Positions 15,331-24,093 of a stretch of DNA of 64,000 nt are shown piece after piece. The stretch is from Haloplanus sp. HW8-1 (GTDB taxonomy: Archaea > Halobacteriota > Halobacteria > Halobacteriales > Haloferacaceae). A program made the position numbers and the translations under genes. Every line of letters starts with the position of its first letter. Position 1 is the stretch's first letter. The stretch lies in the NCBI RefSeq assembly GCF_023703795.1, contig NZ_CP098518.1:1178001-1242000 (forward strand), written 5' to 3'. The notes beneath the pieces are model-generated. The model was given only the letters and a program-made list of their open reading frames with translations, did no database searches and had not been told where the DNA came from.

Positions 15331-15363
15331 ATAACGCCGTTATTTGTTCTTCGACATAATGTC
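15331..15363. promoter_or_regulatory. Paired palindromes, candidate ModE-like operator
   Basis: ATAACG-c-CGTTAT (15331-15343) and GACAT-a-ATGTC (15353-15363) are both symmetrical, and their centres are 21 bp apart, two helical turns. The first lies 8 bp before the wtpA start and its CGTTAT half resembles the half-site of bacterial ModE. The divergent ModE-like gene starts 61 bp beyond the second. Binding would control wtpA and possibly the regulator. Confidence 0.5.
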
Positions 15364-15423
15364 TTTGGTCGACACGGAAGGCCGGCGACAACGCCTTTGG
15401 GAAGCGCCCCTGAAGGCGAAGAC

Positions 15424-16143
15424 ATGGAGTTCTCGACCGAGTTCGACGCCCGCATCGGCCACGGCGACGTCACCCTCACCGAGCGGGACGTCGCCCTCCT
15501 GCGGGCCATCGACGACCACGGGTCGATCAACGCCGCGGCGACCTCTCTCGGCCGGTCGTATTCGCGCGCCCAGCAGCGGATCGTCGAACTGGAGGAGGTC
15601 TTCGGCGACCTCGTGGCACGCAAGCGTGGCGGGTCGGGGGGCGGGGGCAGCCATCTGACCGATCTCGCGCGCGACCTCCTGAGTCGGTACGACCGGCTGC
15701 GCGCCGAGTTCAGCGGCGTCGCCGAGACCGAGGAGACGGTTCTCGACGGCCGGCTCGTCGAGCGCGAGGGGGAACTGGCGACGGTGGAGACGCGGGCGGG
15801 GACCCTCCGAGCGCTCGTCCCGGAGGTCGATAGCGACGGTGAGGGTGGCGATCGCCTCCGACTCACCCTCCGGGCCGACGCGGTGACCCTTCAGAACCCC
15901 TCGCGGTCCCCCGATCCGGACCGCACGAGCGCACGAAACCGCCTCGACGGGACGGTCCTCGCCATCGACGCCGGCGAGTCCGTCGCGCTCGTCACCGTCG
16001 ACGTGGGCGGCGAGGTATCGCTGTCGGCGCTCGTCACCGTCGCCAGCGTCGAAAAACTGAACCTCCACCGCGGGACGCCGGTCGTCGCCTCGTTCAAGGC
16101 CACGGCGACCCGCGGCGTTCCGAGCGCCTATAGTAGCGATTGA
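15424..16143 (+). CDS. ModE-like molybdate/tungstate-responsive regulator
   Basis: A 239-residue protein with an N-terminal LysR-type winged helix (VALLRAIDDHGSINAAATSL, then SYSRAQQRIVELEEVFG) as in ModE, and a C-terminal region (LDGTVLAIDAGESVALVTVD, then LSALVTVASVEKLNLHRGT) that matches a TOBE/Mop oxyanion-binding fold. It is transcribed away from the wtp operon with two palindromes between them, so it most likely represses uptake when the metal is plentiful. Its last residues, YSSD and stop, are encoded by the left arm of a 19-bp inverted repeat shared with the convergent Usp gene. Confidence 0.82.
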   Translation: MEFSTEFDARIGHGDVTLTERDVALLRAIDDHGSINAAATSLGRSYSRAQQRIVELEEVFGDLVARKRGGSGGGGSHLTDLARDLLSRYDRLRAEFSGVAETEETVLDGRLVEREGELATVETRAGTLRALVPEVDSDGEGGDRLRLTLRADAVTLQNPSRSPDPDRTSARNRLDGTVLAIDAGESVALVTVDVGGEVSLSALVTVASVEKLNLHRGTPVVASFKATATRGVPSAYSSD

Positions 16144-16214
16144 AAGTCATCACACAGTCGATCGCAGTGCGGCGTCCGATCGGTTGAGCAACCAGTTTCA
16201 ATCGCTACTATAGG
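16127..16214. repeat. 88-bp inverted-repeat element at a convergent junction
   Basis: The arms CCTATAGTAGCGATTGAAA (16127-16145) and its exact complement (16196-16214) enclose 50 bp. Each arm contains the last codons and the stop of one of the two converging genes, so both proteins end YSSD. The spacer has its own small hairpin GGTTG-AG-CAACC. No clear target-site duplication is seen. It may be a MITE-like insertion, a bidirectional terminator, or both. Confidence 0.7.
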
Positions 16215-17019
16215 GACCGACCACCAGGACGGGTTTCGTCGCCGTCCGCAGGACCCGTTCGGCGACGCTCCCGAGCAGAACACGCTCCACGCCGGTGCGA
16301 CCGTGACTCCCGAGTGTCAGCAGGTCGGCGTCGATTTCCTCGGCGTACCCGAGGATCGCTTCGTGCGGGCGCCCCGTCCGGACGGCCACGGTGGCGTCGA
16401 CGCCGGCCTCGCGGGCGCGGTTCGCGAGGCGCCGGGCGGGATCGTCGTCGTCGCCGACGGTCAGGGCGTGGAGGCGTCCCCGCATCGCGCCCGCGACGGC
16501 GATGGCGTGTTCGCCCGCTCGCTCGGCACCGTCGCTCCCATCCGTCGCGACCAGGACGTCCTCGACGGTCCGGGTGGCGTCGCCATCCACGGTCGTCCGG
16601 ACCGTCAGGACGGGGACGTGAGCGGTCCGGAGGGTCCGCTCGGCGAGACTGCCGAACAGGTAGCGGTCGACACCCGAACGGCCGTGGGTGCCCATCGCTA
16701 CGAGATCCGCGTCGTAGTCGTCGATGGCCTCGGCGAGGACCGTCGCCGGGCGTCCTTCGCCGACGTGGGTTTCGACCGGGACCGAACTCGCCGCCACGAC
16801 ACGGTCGACGGCCTCGTGGGCTCGCTCCGTGAGGAGCGCCCGTTGTCGACGCACCAAGTCGTCCACGTCCCCGACGGCGTCGGTGAGGAAACGATCGGGG
16901 TCGACGACCGAGAGGACGTGAACGGTCGCACCGAACCGCTCGGCGAGGGTCAGGCCGTAACGGGCGGCGGTGGTTGCGACGTCGCTGCCATCGGTCGGGA
17001 TCAGGATGGTGTCGTACAT
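16198..17019 (-). CDS. Tandem universal stress protein
   Basis: A 273-residue protein with two Usp domains. The first starts YDTILIPTDGSDVATTAARY and ends with the ATP-binding motif MGTHGRSGVDRYLFGS. The second starts DVLVATDGSDGAERA and ends GSHGRTGVERVLLGS. Both G-2x-G-9x-G-S/T patterns are kept, so ATP binding is likely. The frame extends upstream but the ATG at 17019 gives the domain start, 3 bp after the MMPL stop. It probably forms an operon with the transporter. The last residues come from the inverted repeat at 16196-16214. Confidence 0.88.
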   Translation of the reverse strand: MYDTILIPTDGSDVATTAARYGLTLAERFGATVHVLSVVDPDRFLTDAVGDVDDLVRRQRALLTERAHEAVDRVVAASSVPVETHVGEGRPATVLAEAIDDYDADLVAMGTHGRSGVDRYLFGSLAERTLRTAHVPVLTVRTTVDGDATRTVEDVLVATDGSDGAERAGEHAIAVAGAMRGRLHALTVGDDDDPARRLANRAREAGVDATVAVRTGRPHEAILGYAEEIDADLLTLGSHGRTGVERVLLGSVAERVLRTATKPVLVVGPYSSD

Positions 17020-17021
17020 GG

Positions 17022-19358
17022 TTAGCTCACCACTGCCTCGGCGGTCGGTTCCGTCTCGTCTCGTTCGATCAGGCGCACCGTCACCAGCGCCGCCGGCAGG
17101 ATGCCGAAGGCGGCGACAAGCGACAGGGCGATGGCGAAGACGGTCGTCACTCCGAAGTTCGCGAGCACCGGGAACTGCGAGACGGTGAGGACGCCGAAGC
17201 CGAAGATGGTGGTGAAACTCGACCCGATCACCGGGCGAGAGAGCTTCGCTACCGCCGTCGTCGCGGCGTCGAGGCGGGACTCTCCCCGTTCGGCCATCTC
17301 GTACTCGAACCGCTCGAAGACGTGGACGCCGTAGTCGATACCGATGCCGAGTGTCAGCGACGACATCGTGATCGTCAACGGGTTCCAAGGGACGTCGAGC
17401 AGATACATCGCCCCGGTGACCAGCAACGCGGCGCTCCCTGCGACGGCGGCGATCAGCGTCGCCGAAATCCTCACGGATCTGAAGGCGACGGCGAGGAAGG
17501 CAAAGCCGAGCGCGAAACTCAACAGCGTCATCGGCGTCAATCCGGCGGTGACGTTCTCGATGACGTTTCGATTGAGCACGGGCTTGCCCGTCACCTGCAC
17601 CTGATCGGCCGTCGTCAGCGTGTAGTCGGCGTTGCCCTCGAACTCGTCGATGAGCGTCCGGACCGGTTCACCCTCCACGTCGTCGACGTAGAAGGTGAGC
17701 AGGAGTTTGCTCGGGGTGTCCGACGGGTCACGGATCGCCGTCGGTCCCTCGTCGCTCGCCGCCCGCAGACTCGCGTCCAGACGGTACTGCGTCTCGGGGA
17801 CCGATCCCTCGTTCCGTGTTCGCACGGCAGTCACCGGACTCATCACGGCGTTCACGTTCGGATTCTCCAGCATCAACCGCTGATAGGTTGCCACCTCCCG
17901 GAACGTCTCGGGGGTGTACGCCTGATCGGTTTCGACGACCACGTAGATTACTTTCGACCCTTCGACGGTGTTCTCTAGCCGCTCCAGGTCCTCCTTGGCG
18001 TCGAGGTTCTGGGGCCAGAAGTCCATCATCTGCTGCCGGGGTTCGACCTGCGGATAGGCGTAGGCACCCCCGGAGACCAGCAGGAAGGCGATGAGGAGCG
18101 TCACCAGCGGGCGTCCAGCGGTCACGCGGCGGGTGAGCAGTCCGGTCAGGACTTCGAGGCGGTCCTGGTCGGGCGTCCCGTCACCGGCCACGTCGCTCGC
18201 ACCGGCGTCGAAGCGGACCAGCAACGCGGGCAACAGGGTCACCGAGAGGACCATGCTCGCGAAGACGCTGACGGCGCTCGTGACGCCGAACTGCTGGACC
18301 GGCGGGACTTCGGAGACCAGCAGCGAGCCGAGTCCCACGACGGTGGTGCCCATCGCGATGAGGAGCGCACGCCCGGTAGTGCGGGTGGCCAGCCCCGCCG
18401 CGTCGACAGGCGAGCGGTCGCTCGCCCGCTCTTCGAGGTAGCGGGTCTGGATCTGCAGACCGTAGTCGATGCCCAGGCCGAGAGCGATGGGCATCACGCC
18501 CAGCATGATGGCGTTGAAGTCGTAGCCGAGGACGCCCATCGCACCCATCATGTAGATCAGCGCGGTCATGGCCGTCCCGAGGGGCAGGAAGACGTGCCAC
18601 CAGCGTTCGACCTTCGAGCGCATGACTAGGTAGACGACGCCAAAGATGAGCGCGAACGCACCCGCGAACAGCGTGATCATCTCCGGCAGCATGAGGCCGA
18701 AGGCGGCGTTCTCGAACACCGGCTGACCGGTCACGGTCACCGACAGTCCGGGCGGGAGCGCGGCCAGCGCCGTCTCCTGTTGAACCTGCCGATAGACGAT
18801 GTCCGAGCCGCGCTCGGGCAGGAGTCGGCCCCGGTCGAAGGTGTCGACTGCGCCGTAGTCGGCGAGAATGATGGTCGTTCCGGCCTCGGGGACGACCTGG
18901 GACCGGAGGCCAGCCATCTCGGGGTTCCGAGTGGTGGCACGACCTAGGGCTCGCCGGACGCCGCCCTCGGTCGCTGGGATCTCGCCGCCGTTGCCCGCGC
19001 GTACCAGATCCGCGAGGCTGGTCACCCGGTTCGTCTCGTCGAGCGCAGTGTAGCGCCGGTCGAGGCGGTCGATGGCCCGGATCGTCTCGGGGTCGTACAG
19101 TCGGTCGGATTCGACGACGACGAAGACGTTGTTACCCGTCTCGAAGTCCTCTTTCAGGGAGGCCCACTCCTCGGCCGTCTGGGAGTCGTCGTCGATGTAG
19201 AGGGTCATCCCCATGCTCATCTGGAGCGAGGTGGCGGCGACTCCGCCCGAGACGAGTATCAGCAGGACGACCACGGCGACGACGGGCCGAGGATCGCTGG
19301 CGCTCCGCCTGCCCAGCGATTCGAGTCCGTCCCTGACGCGGGTTCCGATGTCCGACAT
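17022..19358 (-). CDS. MMPL/RND family transporter
   Basis: A 778-residue membrane transporter of the MMPL/SSD class. It has the duplicated RND layout: one helix near residue 30, an extracytoplasmic loop, then six helices, repeated in the second half. The ion-relay Asp is in GLGIDYGLQ in half one and GIGIDYGVHVFER in half two. It directly abuts the COG1361 gene upstream (TAAATG) and the Usp gene downstream. Haloarchaeal MMPL proteins are often paired with a secreted COG1361 protein, but the substrate is unknown. Confidence 0.87.
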   Translation of the reverse strand: MSDIGTRVRDGLESLGRRSASDPRPVVAVVVLLILVSGGVAATSLQMSMGMTLYIDDDSQTAEEWASLKEDFETGNNVFVVVESDRLYDPETIRAIDRLDRRYTALDETNRVTSLADLVRAGNGGEIPATEGGVRRALGRATTRNPEMAGLRSQVVPEAGTTIILADYGAVDTFDRGRLLPERGSDIVYRQVQQETALAALPPGLSVTVTGQPVFENAAFGLMLPEMITLFAGAFALIFGVVYLVMRSKVERWWHVFLPLGTAMTALIYMMGAMGVLGYDFNAIMLGVMPIALGLGIDYGLQIQTRYLEERASDRSPVDAAGLATRTTGRALLIAMGTTVVGLGSLLVSEVPPVQQFGVTSAVSVFASMVLSVTLLPALLVRFDAGASDVAGDGTPDQDRLEVLTGLLTRRVTAGRPLVTLLIAFLLVSGGAYAYPQVEPRQQMMDFWPQNLDAKEDLERLENTVEGSKVIYVVVETDQAYTPETFREVATYQRLMLENPNVNAVMSPVTAVRTRNEGSVPETQYRLDASLRAASDEGPTAIRDPSDTPSKLLLTFYVDDVEGEPVRTLIDEFEGNADYTLTTADQVQVTGKPVLNRNVIENVTAGLTPMTLLSFALGFAFLAVAFRSVRISATLIAAVAGSAALLVTGAMYLLDVPWNPLTITMSSLTLGIGIDYGVHVFERFEYEMAERGESRLDAATTAVAKLSRPVIGSSFTTIFGFGVLTVSQFPVLANFGVTTVFAIALSLVAAFGILPAALVTVRLIERDETEPTAEAVVS

Positions 19359-20951
19359 TTACAGGCCCAAGAACTGCAGGATCGAGGAGATGATCCCGCC
19401 CCGCTTCTCGGTCACCTCGACGGCAGTCGGTTCGACGTCCGAGACGACCGTCCGTCCGAAACTGTTGTCGTACTTGACGGTCGTGTCGACCGAGTAGGTC
19501 TTGGCGGTCGCCGCGCCGTCGACGCTCACGGTGAAGGTGACCGTCGTCGACTCGCCCGACCCGAGGTCGCCGATATACGCCGTATCGTCGTCGGTCTCGA
19601 ACGGCGTGTTCGCGTTGATCCGGGCGACGGCGTCAGTCATCCGTCCCGGTCCGGTGTTGGTGACGGTCACCTCGATCCGCTCCGTCGATCCGGCGGCGAC
19701 CGTCGGCGTCCCCGACGTATCGACGGTCATCTCGGGTCCGACGGTAACGGGCACCCTCAGCCGGTCGCTCTCGACGGTCTCACGGTACGCGTCCTCGTAG
19801 GCGATCGTGAACGCGAGCGGGTACTCCTGTGCGATGGCCCGATCCGCGACGTCGAGTTTGAATCTCGCAGTCGCCGTCTCGCCGGGGGCGAGCGTCCCGA
19901 GGCTCGCACTCGTCGAGAGCGGCGAGAACGGTTCCATCGGGTCGAGGATGGCACGGGCGTTCGTCACCGGCCGATCGCCGGTGTTGGTCACCGACAGCGT
20001 TACCGCACCCGTCGAGTCCACGTAGAGGTCGGTGGTCGTCGCCGAGAGATCGAACGTCGGCGCGTCCTCGATCGTTACCGTCCCGGTTCGGATCTGTGAC
20101 TCGCGGACGACGCCGTTACTGTCCTCGTATCGCAGGCGGAACGGGACCGCGTAGGTGTCCGTGTCCTCGATGTCGGCCATCCCGACGCGGAACGACGCCG
20201 TGGCCGTCTCACCGGGGTCGACCGTCCCGAGTGACAGGCCGTTGGTCCGCGGGGTCAACTGGTCGCTCCCCTCGATCAGCAGTTCGGCGTCGCTTGCGGT
20301 CTCCGTGCCCTCGTTGCGGACCGTCACCGCCATGCGGCCGTCCTCGTTGGCACGGAGGTTCTCGCCCGCGACCGACTCGACGCCCAGCCTGACCGACGGA
20401 TCGATCCGTACCGTAACGTGCGAACGAACCGTCACGTCCCGCCGCGTGATGTAGTGTTCGTCGTCGTCGACGCTGACCGTCCGGACGTACTGGTACTCGA
20501 GTACGACCGGGAGCCGGTAGGTGCCGGGGGTCGCGTCCTCCGCCACCTCCAACTCCAGGGAGGCCGTCCGCGTCCCGTCGGGGGCGACGGTGCCGACGGA
20601 CTGCTCGCCGCTCCGAATCTCGACCGGGGCCGACTCGGACTCGAATCGAGCGGTCGTCCCCATCGCGGACCCGGGCTTCACGCCCGCGGACTCGAAGGTC
20701 TTCGCCAGGCGGTCGACGCGTCCGTCACCGCTGGTGACCGCCGTTCCACGGTTCTGTATCGCGAGTTCGAGGCTCGCTGTCTCGCCCGGGACCAGAACGT
20801 TCGATCCCTGCACGGTCGTCGTCAACTCCGGGCTCTCGTACTCGTCGTATCCAGCGGCTGCCGCCGGCACCGCGACGACCGACAGCAGCGTCACGACCGC
20901 CAGCGCCACCGCGAGGATCCGTCGCACCGTTCCGCCGTCGTAGTCATTCAT
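19359..20951 (-). CDS. Secreted COG1361 (NEW3-type) repeat protein, MMPL partner
   Basis: A 530-residue exported protein. It has a Sec signal peptide (VRRILAVALAVVTLLSVVAV, then PAAAA) followed by at least four Ig-like repeats of about 110 residues. Each repeat has a strand such as VTVRNEGTETASDAELLIEG and a GETATASF turn, as in COG1361/NEW3 domains. The C-terminus (GGIISSILQFLGL) is a short amphipathic stretch. The ATG at 20951 is chosen over one at 20972 because it places the signal normally. Its stop touches the MMPL start, so the two act together, possibly as the outer part of the transporter. Confidence 0.82.
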   Translation of the reverse strand: MNDYDGGTVRRILAVALAVVTLLSVVAVPAAAAGYDEYESPELTTTVQGSNVLVPGETASLELAIQNRGTAVTSGDGRVDRLAKTFESAGVKPGSAMGTTARFESESAPVEIRSGEQSVGTVAPDGTRTASLELEVAEDATPGTYRLPVVLEYQYVRTVSVDDDEHYITRRDVTVRSHVTVRIDPSVRLGVESVAGENLRANEDGRMAVTVRNEGTETASDAELLIEGSDQLTPRTNGLSLGTVDPGETATASFRVGMADIEDTDTYAVPFRLRYEDSNGVVRESQIRTGTVTIEDAPTFDLSATTTDLYVDSTGAVTLSVTNTGDRPVTNARAILDPMEPFSPLSTSASLGTLAPGETATARFKLDVADRAIAQEYPLAFTIAYEDAYRETVESDRLRVPVTVGPEMTVDTSGTPTVAAGSTERIEVTVTNTGPGRMTDAVARINANTPFETDDDTAYIGDLGSGESTTVTFTVSVDGAATAKTYSVDTTVKYDNSFGRTVVSDVEPTAVEVTEKRGGIISSILQFLGL

Positions 20952-21032
20952 GCTTGTGGGTAAAATATACAATACTAACGTAAAAACCCGTCGCGAGAGG
21001 CAGTCGCACGGACCGCCGGCTTCGACAGTCGT

Positions 21033-22160
21033 ATGACGACCGACCCGCTACCGATCGTCGTGCCCGACGACCTCTTTACCTCCCTCGAGATTCGCAGTAC
21101 CGAGATTCCGAACCGTGTGATGGTCTCGCCGATGTGTCAGTACTCCTGTGACGGTCGGGACGGACTGCCGACCGACTGGCACCACACCCACCTCGTCAGT
21201 CGTGCCGTCGGTGGCGCGGGTCTCGTCGTGTCCGAGGCGACGGCCGTCGAACCTCGCGGACGGATCACGCCCCACGACCTCGGCATCTGGAGCGACGCCC
21301 ACGTCGACGCGCTGGCGGAGATCACGTCGTCGATTCGGGCGAACGGATCGGTTCCGGGCATCCAACTGGCACACGCCGGTCGCAAGGCCTCCAAGACACG
21401 GCCCTGGGAGGGCAGCGACCCACTCACCGGCGCCGACGCCTGGGAGACGGTCGCCCCCTCGGCCGTCCCGTGGCCCTACGAGGACGACGAGACGGCGACC
21501 CGCAGGATGACCCGCGAGGACGTCGACGACGTGATCGACGCGTTCCGGTCGGCGGCCGAGCGCGCCCGCGACGCTGGCTTCGCAGTCGCGGAGATTCACG
21601 CCGCCCACGGATATCTCCTCCACGAGTTCCTCTCGCCGGTCACCAACGACCGCGACGACGACTACGGCGGGAGCTTCGAGGACCGGACGCGTCTCCTTCG
21701 CGAGGTCGCGAGCGAGGTCCGGGAGGTGTGGCCCGACGGGAATCCGCTGTTCGTCCGGATCTCGGCGACCGACTGGCTCGACGACCGTCCGTCGTGGACC
21801 GTCGCGGACTCGATCCGCCTGGCCGACGACCTCGCTGCCCTCGGCGTCGACCTGATCGACGTGAGCGCGGGCGGTATCCACCCCGATCAGCGCATTCCTT
21901 CGACCGGCCCCGGGTATCAGGAACGCTACGCGAGACGGATCAGAGCGGAGTCGGCGGCAAATATCGCGGTCGGTGCCGTCGGCGGCATCACCACCGCCCA
22001 GCAGGCCGACGCCCTCGTCCGAAACGACCGTGGGGACTTAGCCATCGTCGGCCGCGAACATCTCCGCGACCCGTACTTCGCGCTCCACGCGGCACGGGAA
22101 CTCGACCGGCTGGACGCCGACGGCATCGAGGTGCCGGTCCAGTACGATCGGGCGTTCTAG
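21033..22160 (+). CDS. Old-yellow-enzyme-type NADH:flavin oxidoreductase
   Basis: A 375-residue FMN-dependent enzyme of the YqjM-like OYE class. Visible features are PNRVMVSPMCQYSCDGRDG (the Cys that tunes FMN), the substrate-binding His in IQLAHAGRKAS, the HAAHGYLLHEFLSP motif, the NDRDDDYGGSFEDRTRLLRE loop and the phosphate-binding GAVGGI. It reduces activated C=C bonds with NAD(P)H; the physiological substrate is unknown. Its stop TAG overlaps the stop of the convergent isomerase gene in one CTAG. Confidence 0.9.
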   Translation: MTTDPLPIVVPDDLFTSLEIRSTEIPNRVMVSPMCQYSCDGRDGLPTDWHHTHLVSRAVGGAGLVVSEATAVEPRGRITPHDLGIWSDAHVDALAEITSSIRANGSVPGIQLAHAGRKASKTRPWEGSDPLTGADAWETVAPSAVPWPYEDDETATRRMTREDVDDVIDAFRSAAERARDAGFAVAEIHAAHGYLLHEFLSPVTNDRDDDYGGSFEDRTRLLREVASEVREVWPDGNPLFVRISATDWLDDRPSWTVADSIRLADDLAALGVDLIDVSAGGIHPDQRIPSTGPGYQERYARRIRAESAANIAVGAVGGITTAQQADALVRNDRGDLAIVGREHLRDPYFALHAARELDRLDADGIEVPVQYDRAF

Positions 22161-23491
22161 ACGTCCCCGGCGGGCGTGGGCGCGGCGAACTCGCCGTCGT
22201 CGTCGAAGGCGAGTTCTTGGGGATCGGCGACCACCCGCAAGTCGTCGCAGTCCCGGGCGGCCTCGATCAGGGGTGCCGAGGCGTAACACCGCTCCAGACG
22301 CATCGTGTCGGTGACCCGCAGGACGCGCGCCTCGTCGCCGGCGACCGGCCCGATCGTCCCGAGGGCGCCCCGCAATCCCGCTCGATCGTTCCCGACGACC
22401 GGTGGCAGGCGCACACCCCGGACGGTACTGGCAGTGATGGCGTTGATGAGCGCCTTCGACCAGTCCAGGTCCGCCTTCACGTCCCGGTGGACGAAGTCCG
22501 CCTGCCCCATGCCCATCGCGTTCCCCTTGGTCTTCTCGGTCAGCCCGCGCAGGTAGATCCGTTTCACGTCGGGCGACTCCGGTTCGGGTTCGTTGATCGT
22601 GAAGTGCCGACGCCCGGTGACGTTGGTGTCCATCCCCTGGCCGCTCACGTCCTTGCCGATCCGGTCGACGATCAGCACGTCCAACTCCGAGAAAGGCAGT
22701 TTCGGCATCCGGTCGTTGGCCATCTCCAGCAGTTCCCGTTCGCGTTCGAGGAAGTCCGACGCGGGGACGCCCTCGATCAGCGTCGTGTCGTCGTGTTCGT
22801 CCTCGACGATGGCGACGCCGCCGACCACCGGGAGTTCGGCGAGCAACTGGCTCGTGATTTCGGGGAGCATGTTCCGCAGACTCCAGTCGACCGCCCAGTC
22901 GTGGGCCATCTTCGCCCCCTGCTGTTTTCCCATCCCGATGACGAGCATCTTCGAGAGACCGCTCTCCACCTCGCCGCTGAAGTCGGTGTGGGGCTTGATC
23001 CGGTTGACCATGACGATGCCGTCGGCGGCGACGGCGTTGGCGTCGGCGTACACCGGAACGCCACGCTCGGGCGTCTCGCCCACCGTCTCGACGTCCATCG
23101 TCGCCCGGATCTCACAGCCCACTGTCTCCTCGTTCACCCCGAGCGTGTCGAGTTTCTCACGCTGTCCCTCGGCGGTCGCCCCGCCGTGACTCCCCATCGC
23201 CGGGAAGACGAACGGTTCGTACCCCCGTTCGCGAACGCCGGCGACGACGCCGCGGACGATGGCCGCGAGGTTCGCGATGCCGCGACTCCCGGCGCCGATG
23301 GCCACCTCGCCGCCGTCGGGCATGGCCGAGAAATCGAGGTCGTAGACGGCGGTCGTGGCCCGGCTCTCGATCTCCGCGGTGGGGATCGGATCGGCGTCCC
23401 AGACCTGTTCGATCACGCCCATGCGAGGAAACGTCGTCTTACCCACGGCACTCCGGACGGTGTCCTCGGGAACGACGAGTGAGTCGGTCAT
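22157..23491 (-). CDS. LarA-like nickel-pincer isomerase family protein
   Basis: A 444-residue protein with a lactate-racemase-type N-terminal domain. The segment AIGAGSRGIANL and the PAMGSHGGATAEGQREKLDT stretch match the LarA fold (DUF2088), and MVNRIKPHTDFSGEVESGL keeps the Lys and His region that holds the nickel-pincer cofactor. It is likely a 2-hydroxyacid racemase or epimerase of the diverse LarA superfamily, with unknown substrate. No cofactor-synthesis genes (larB, larC, larE) are in the window. It is convergent with the OYE gene. Confidence 0.72.
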   Translation of the reverse strand: MTDSLVVPEDTVRSAVGKTTFPRMGVIEQVWDADPIPTAEIESRATTAVYDLDFSAMPDGGEVAIGAGSRGIANLAAIVRGVVAGVRERGYEPFVFPAMGSHGGATAEGQREKLDTLGVNEETVGCEIRATMDVETVGETPERGVPVYADANAVAADGIVMVNRIKPHTDFSGEVESGLSKMLVIGMGKQQGAKMAHDWAVDWSLRNMLPEITSQLLAELPVVGGVAIVEDEHDDTTLIEGVPASDFLERERELLEMANDRMPKLPFSELDVLIVDRIGKDVSGQGMDTNVTGRRHFTINEPEPESPDVKRIYLRGLTEKTKGNAMGMGQADFVHRDVKADLDWSKALINAITASTVRGVRLPPVVGNDRAGLRGALGTIGPVAGDEARVLRVTDTMRLERCYASAPLIEAARDCDDLRVVADPQELAFDDDGEFAAPTPAGDV

Positions 23492-23542
23492 ACCGCATCA
23501 CTAACGTGGACGGCGAAAAGAAACCCGCGGATGTTCGTCCGC

Positions 23543-24031
23543 TTACGCCGCCGCTTCGTCCGCGAACCGGTCGTCGTACTCGCCCTCGTCGATGCGCTCT
23601 TTGAACTGCCGGGGGTCGTTGCCCTCGATGGTGACGCCGAGTGTCACGCAGGTGCCGACGATCTCCTTGGCGGCGTTTTTCAGATCGTACGCGAGCAGGT
23701 CGGACCGCTTCTGTTCGGCGATCTTCTGCACCTGATCGACGGTGAGGTCGGCGACGAAGGTCTCTTGCGGTTCGCCACTGCCCGTCTCGAAGCCCGCTTC
23801 GTCCTTGATGAGTTCGGCCGTCGGCGGGACGCCCACCTCGATGGTGAACGAGCCGTCGTCCTCGTACTCGACGGTGACGGGGACCTCCATCCCGTCGAAG
23901 GCGTCGGTCTCGTCGTTGATCCGCTGTACGACGGCCTGCACGTCGACGGGCGTCGGACCGAGTTCCGGCCCGAGCGGCGGGCCGGGCGTGGCCTCGCCGC
24001 CGGGAACGAGCACTTCGATGGTTCCAGCCAT
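23543..24031 (-). CDS. rpl11: 50S ribosomal protein L11
   Basis: A 162-residue L11 of the GTPase-associated centre. Conserved parts are MAGTIEVLVPGGEATPGPPLGPELGP split over the N-terminal domain, and the C-terminal rRNA-binding domain containing VGTCVTLGVTIEG. The length is typical for haloarchaea. It is a single-gene unit here, 11 kb from the L1-L10-P1 operon. A TATA-like box about 27 bp upstream suggests a leaderless mRNA. Confidence 0.95.
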   Translation of the reverse strand: MAGTIEVLVPGGEATPGPPLGPELGPTPVDVQAVVQRINDETDAFDGMEVPVTVEYEDDGSFTIEVGVPPTAELIKDEAGFETGSGEPQETFVADLTVDQVQKIAEQKRSDLLAYDLKNAAKEIVGTCVTLGVTIEGNDPRQFKERIDEGEYDDRFADEAAA

Positions 24032-24052
24032 ACCGCATCAAACCCGGGGGCG

Positions 24053-24060
24053 ACCTTTAA
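24053..24060 (-). promoter_or_regulatory. TATA box of rpl11
   Basis: GTTAAAGG on the minus strand, centred about 26 bp before the L11 ATG, which fits a leaderless transcript. Confidence 0.5.
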
Positions 24061-24093
24061 CGGTTTTCTTTCGGTTCACGGTGTCACAGGCCC

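Noticed and set aside
14181-15866. 561-residue version of the WtpA-like protein
   Set aside because: The extra N-terminus is antisense to the ModE-like gene and would bury the twin-arginine signal.
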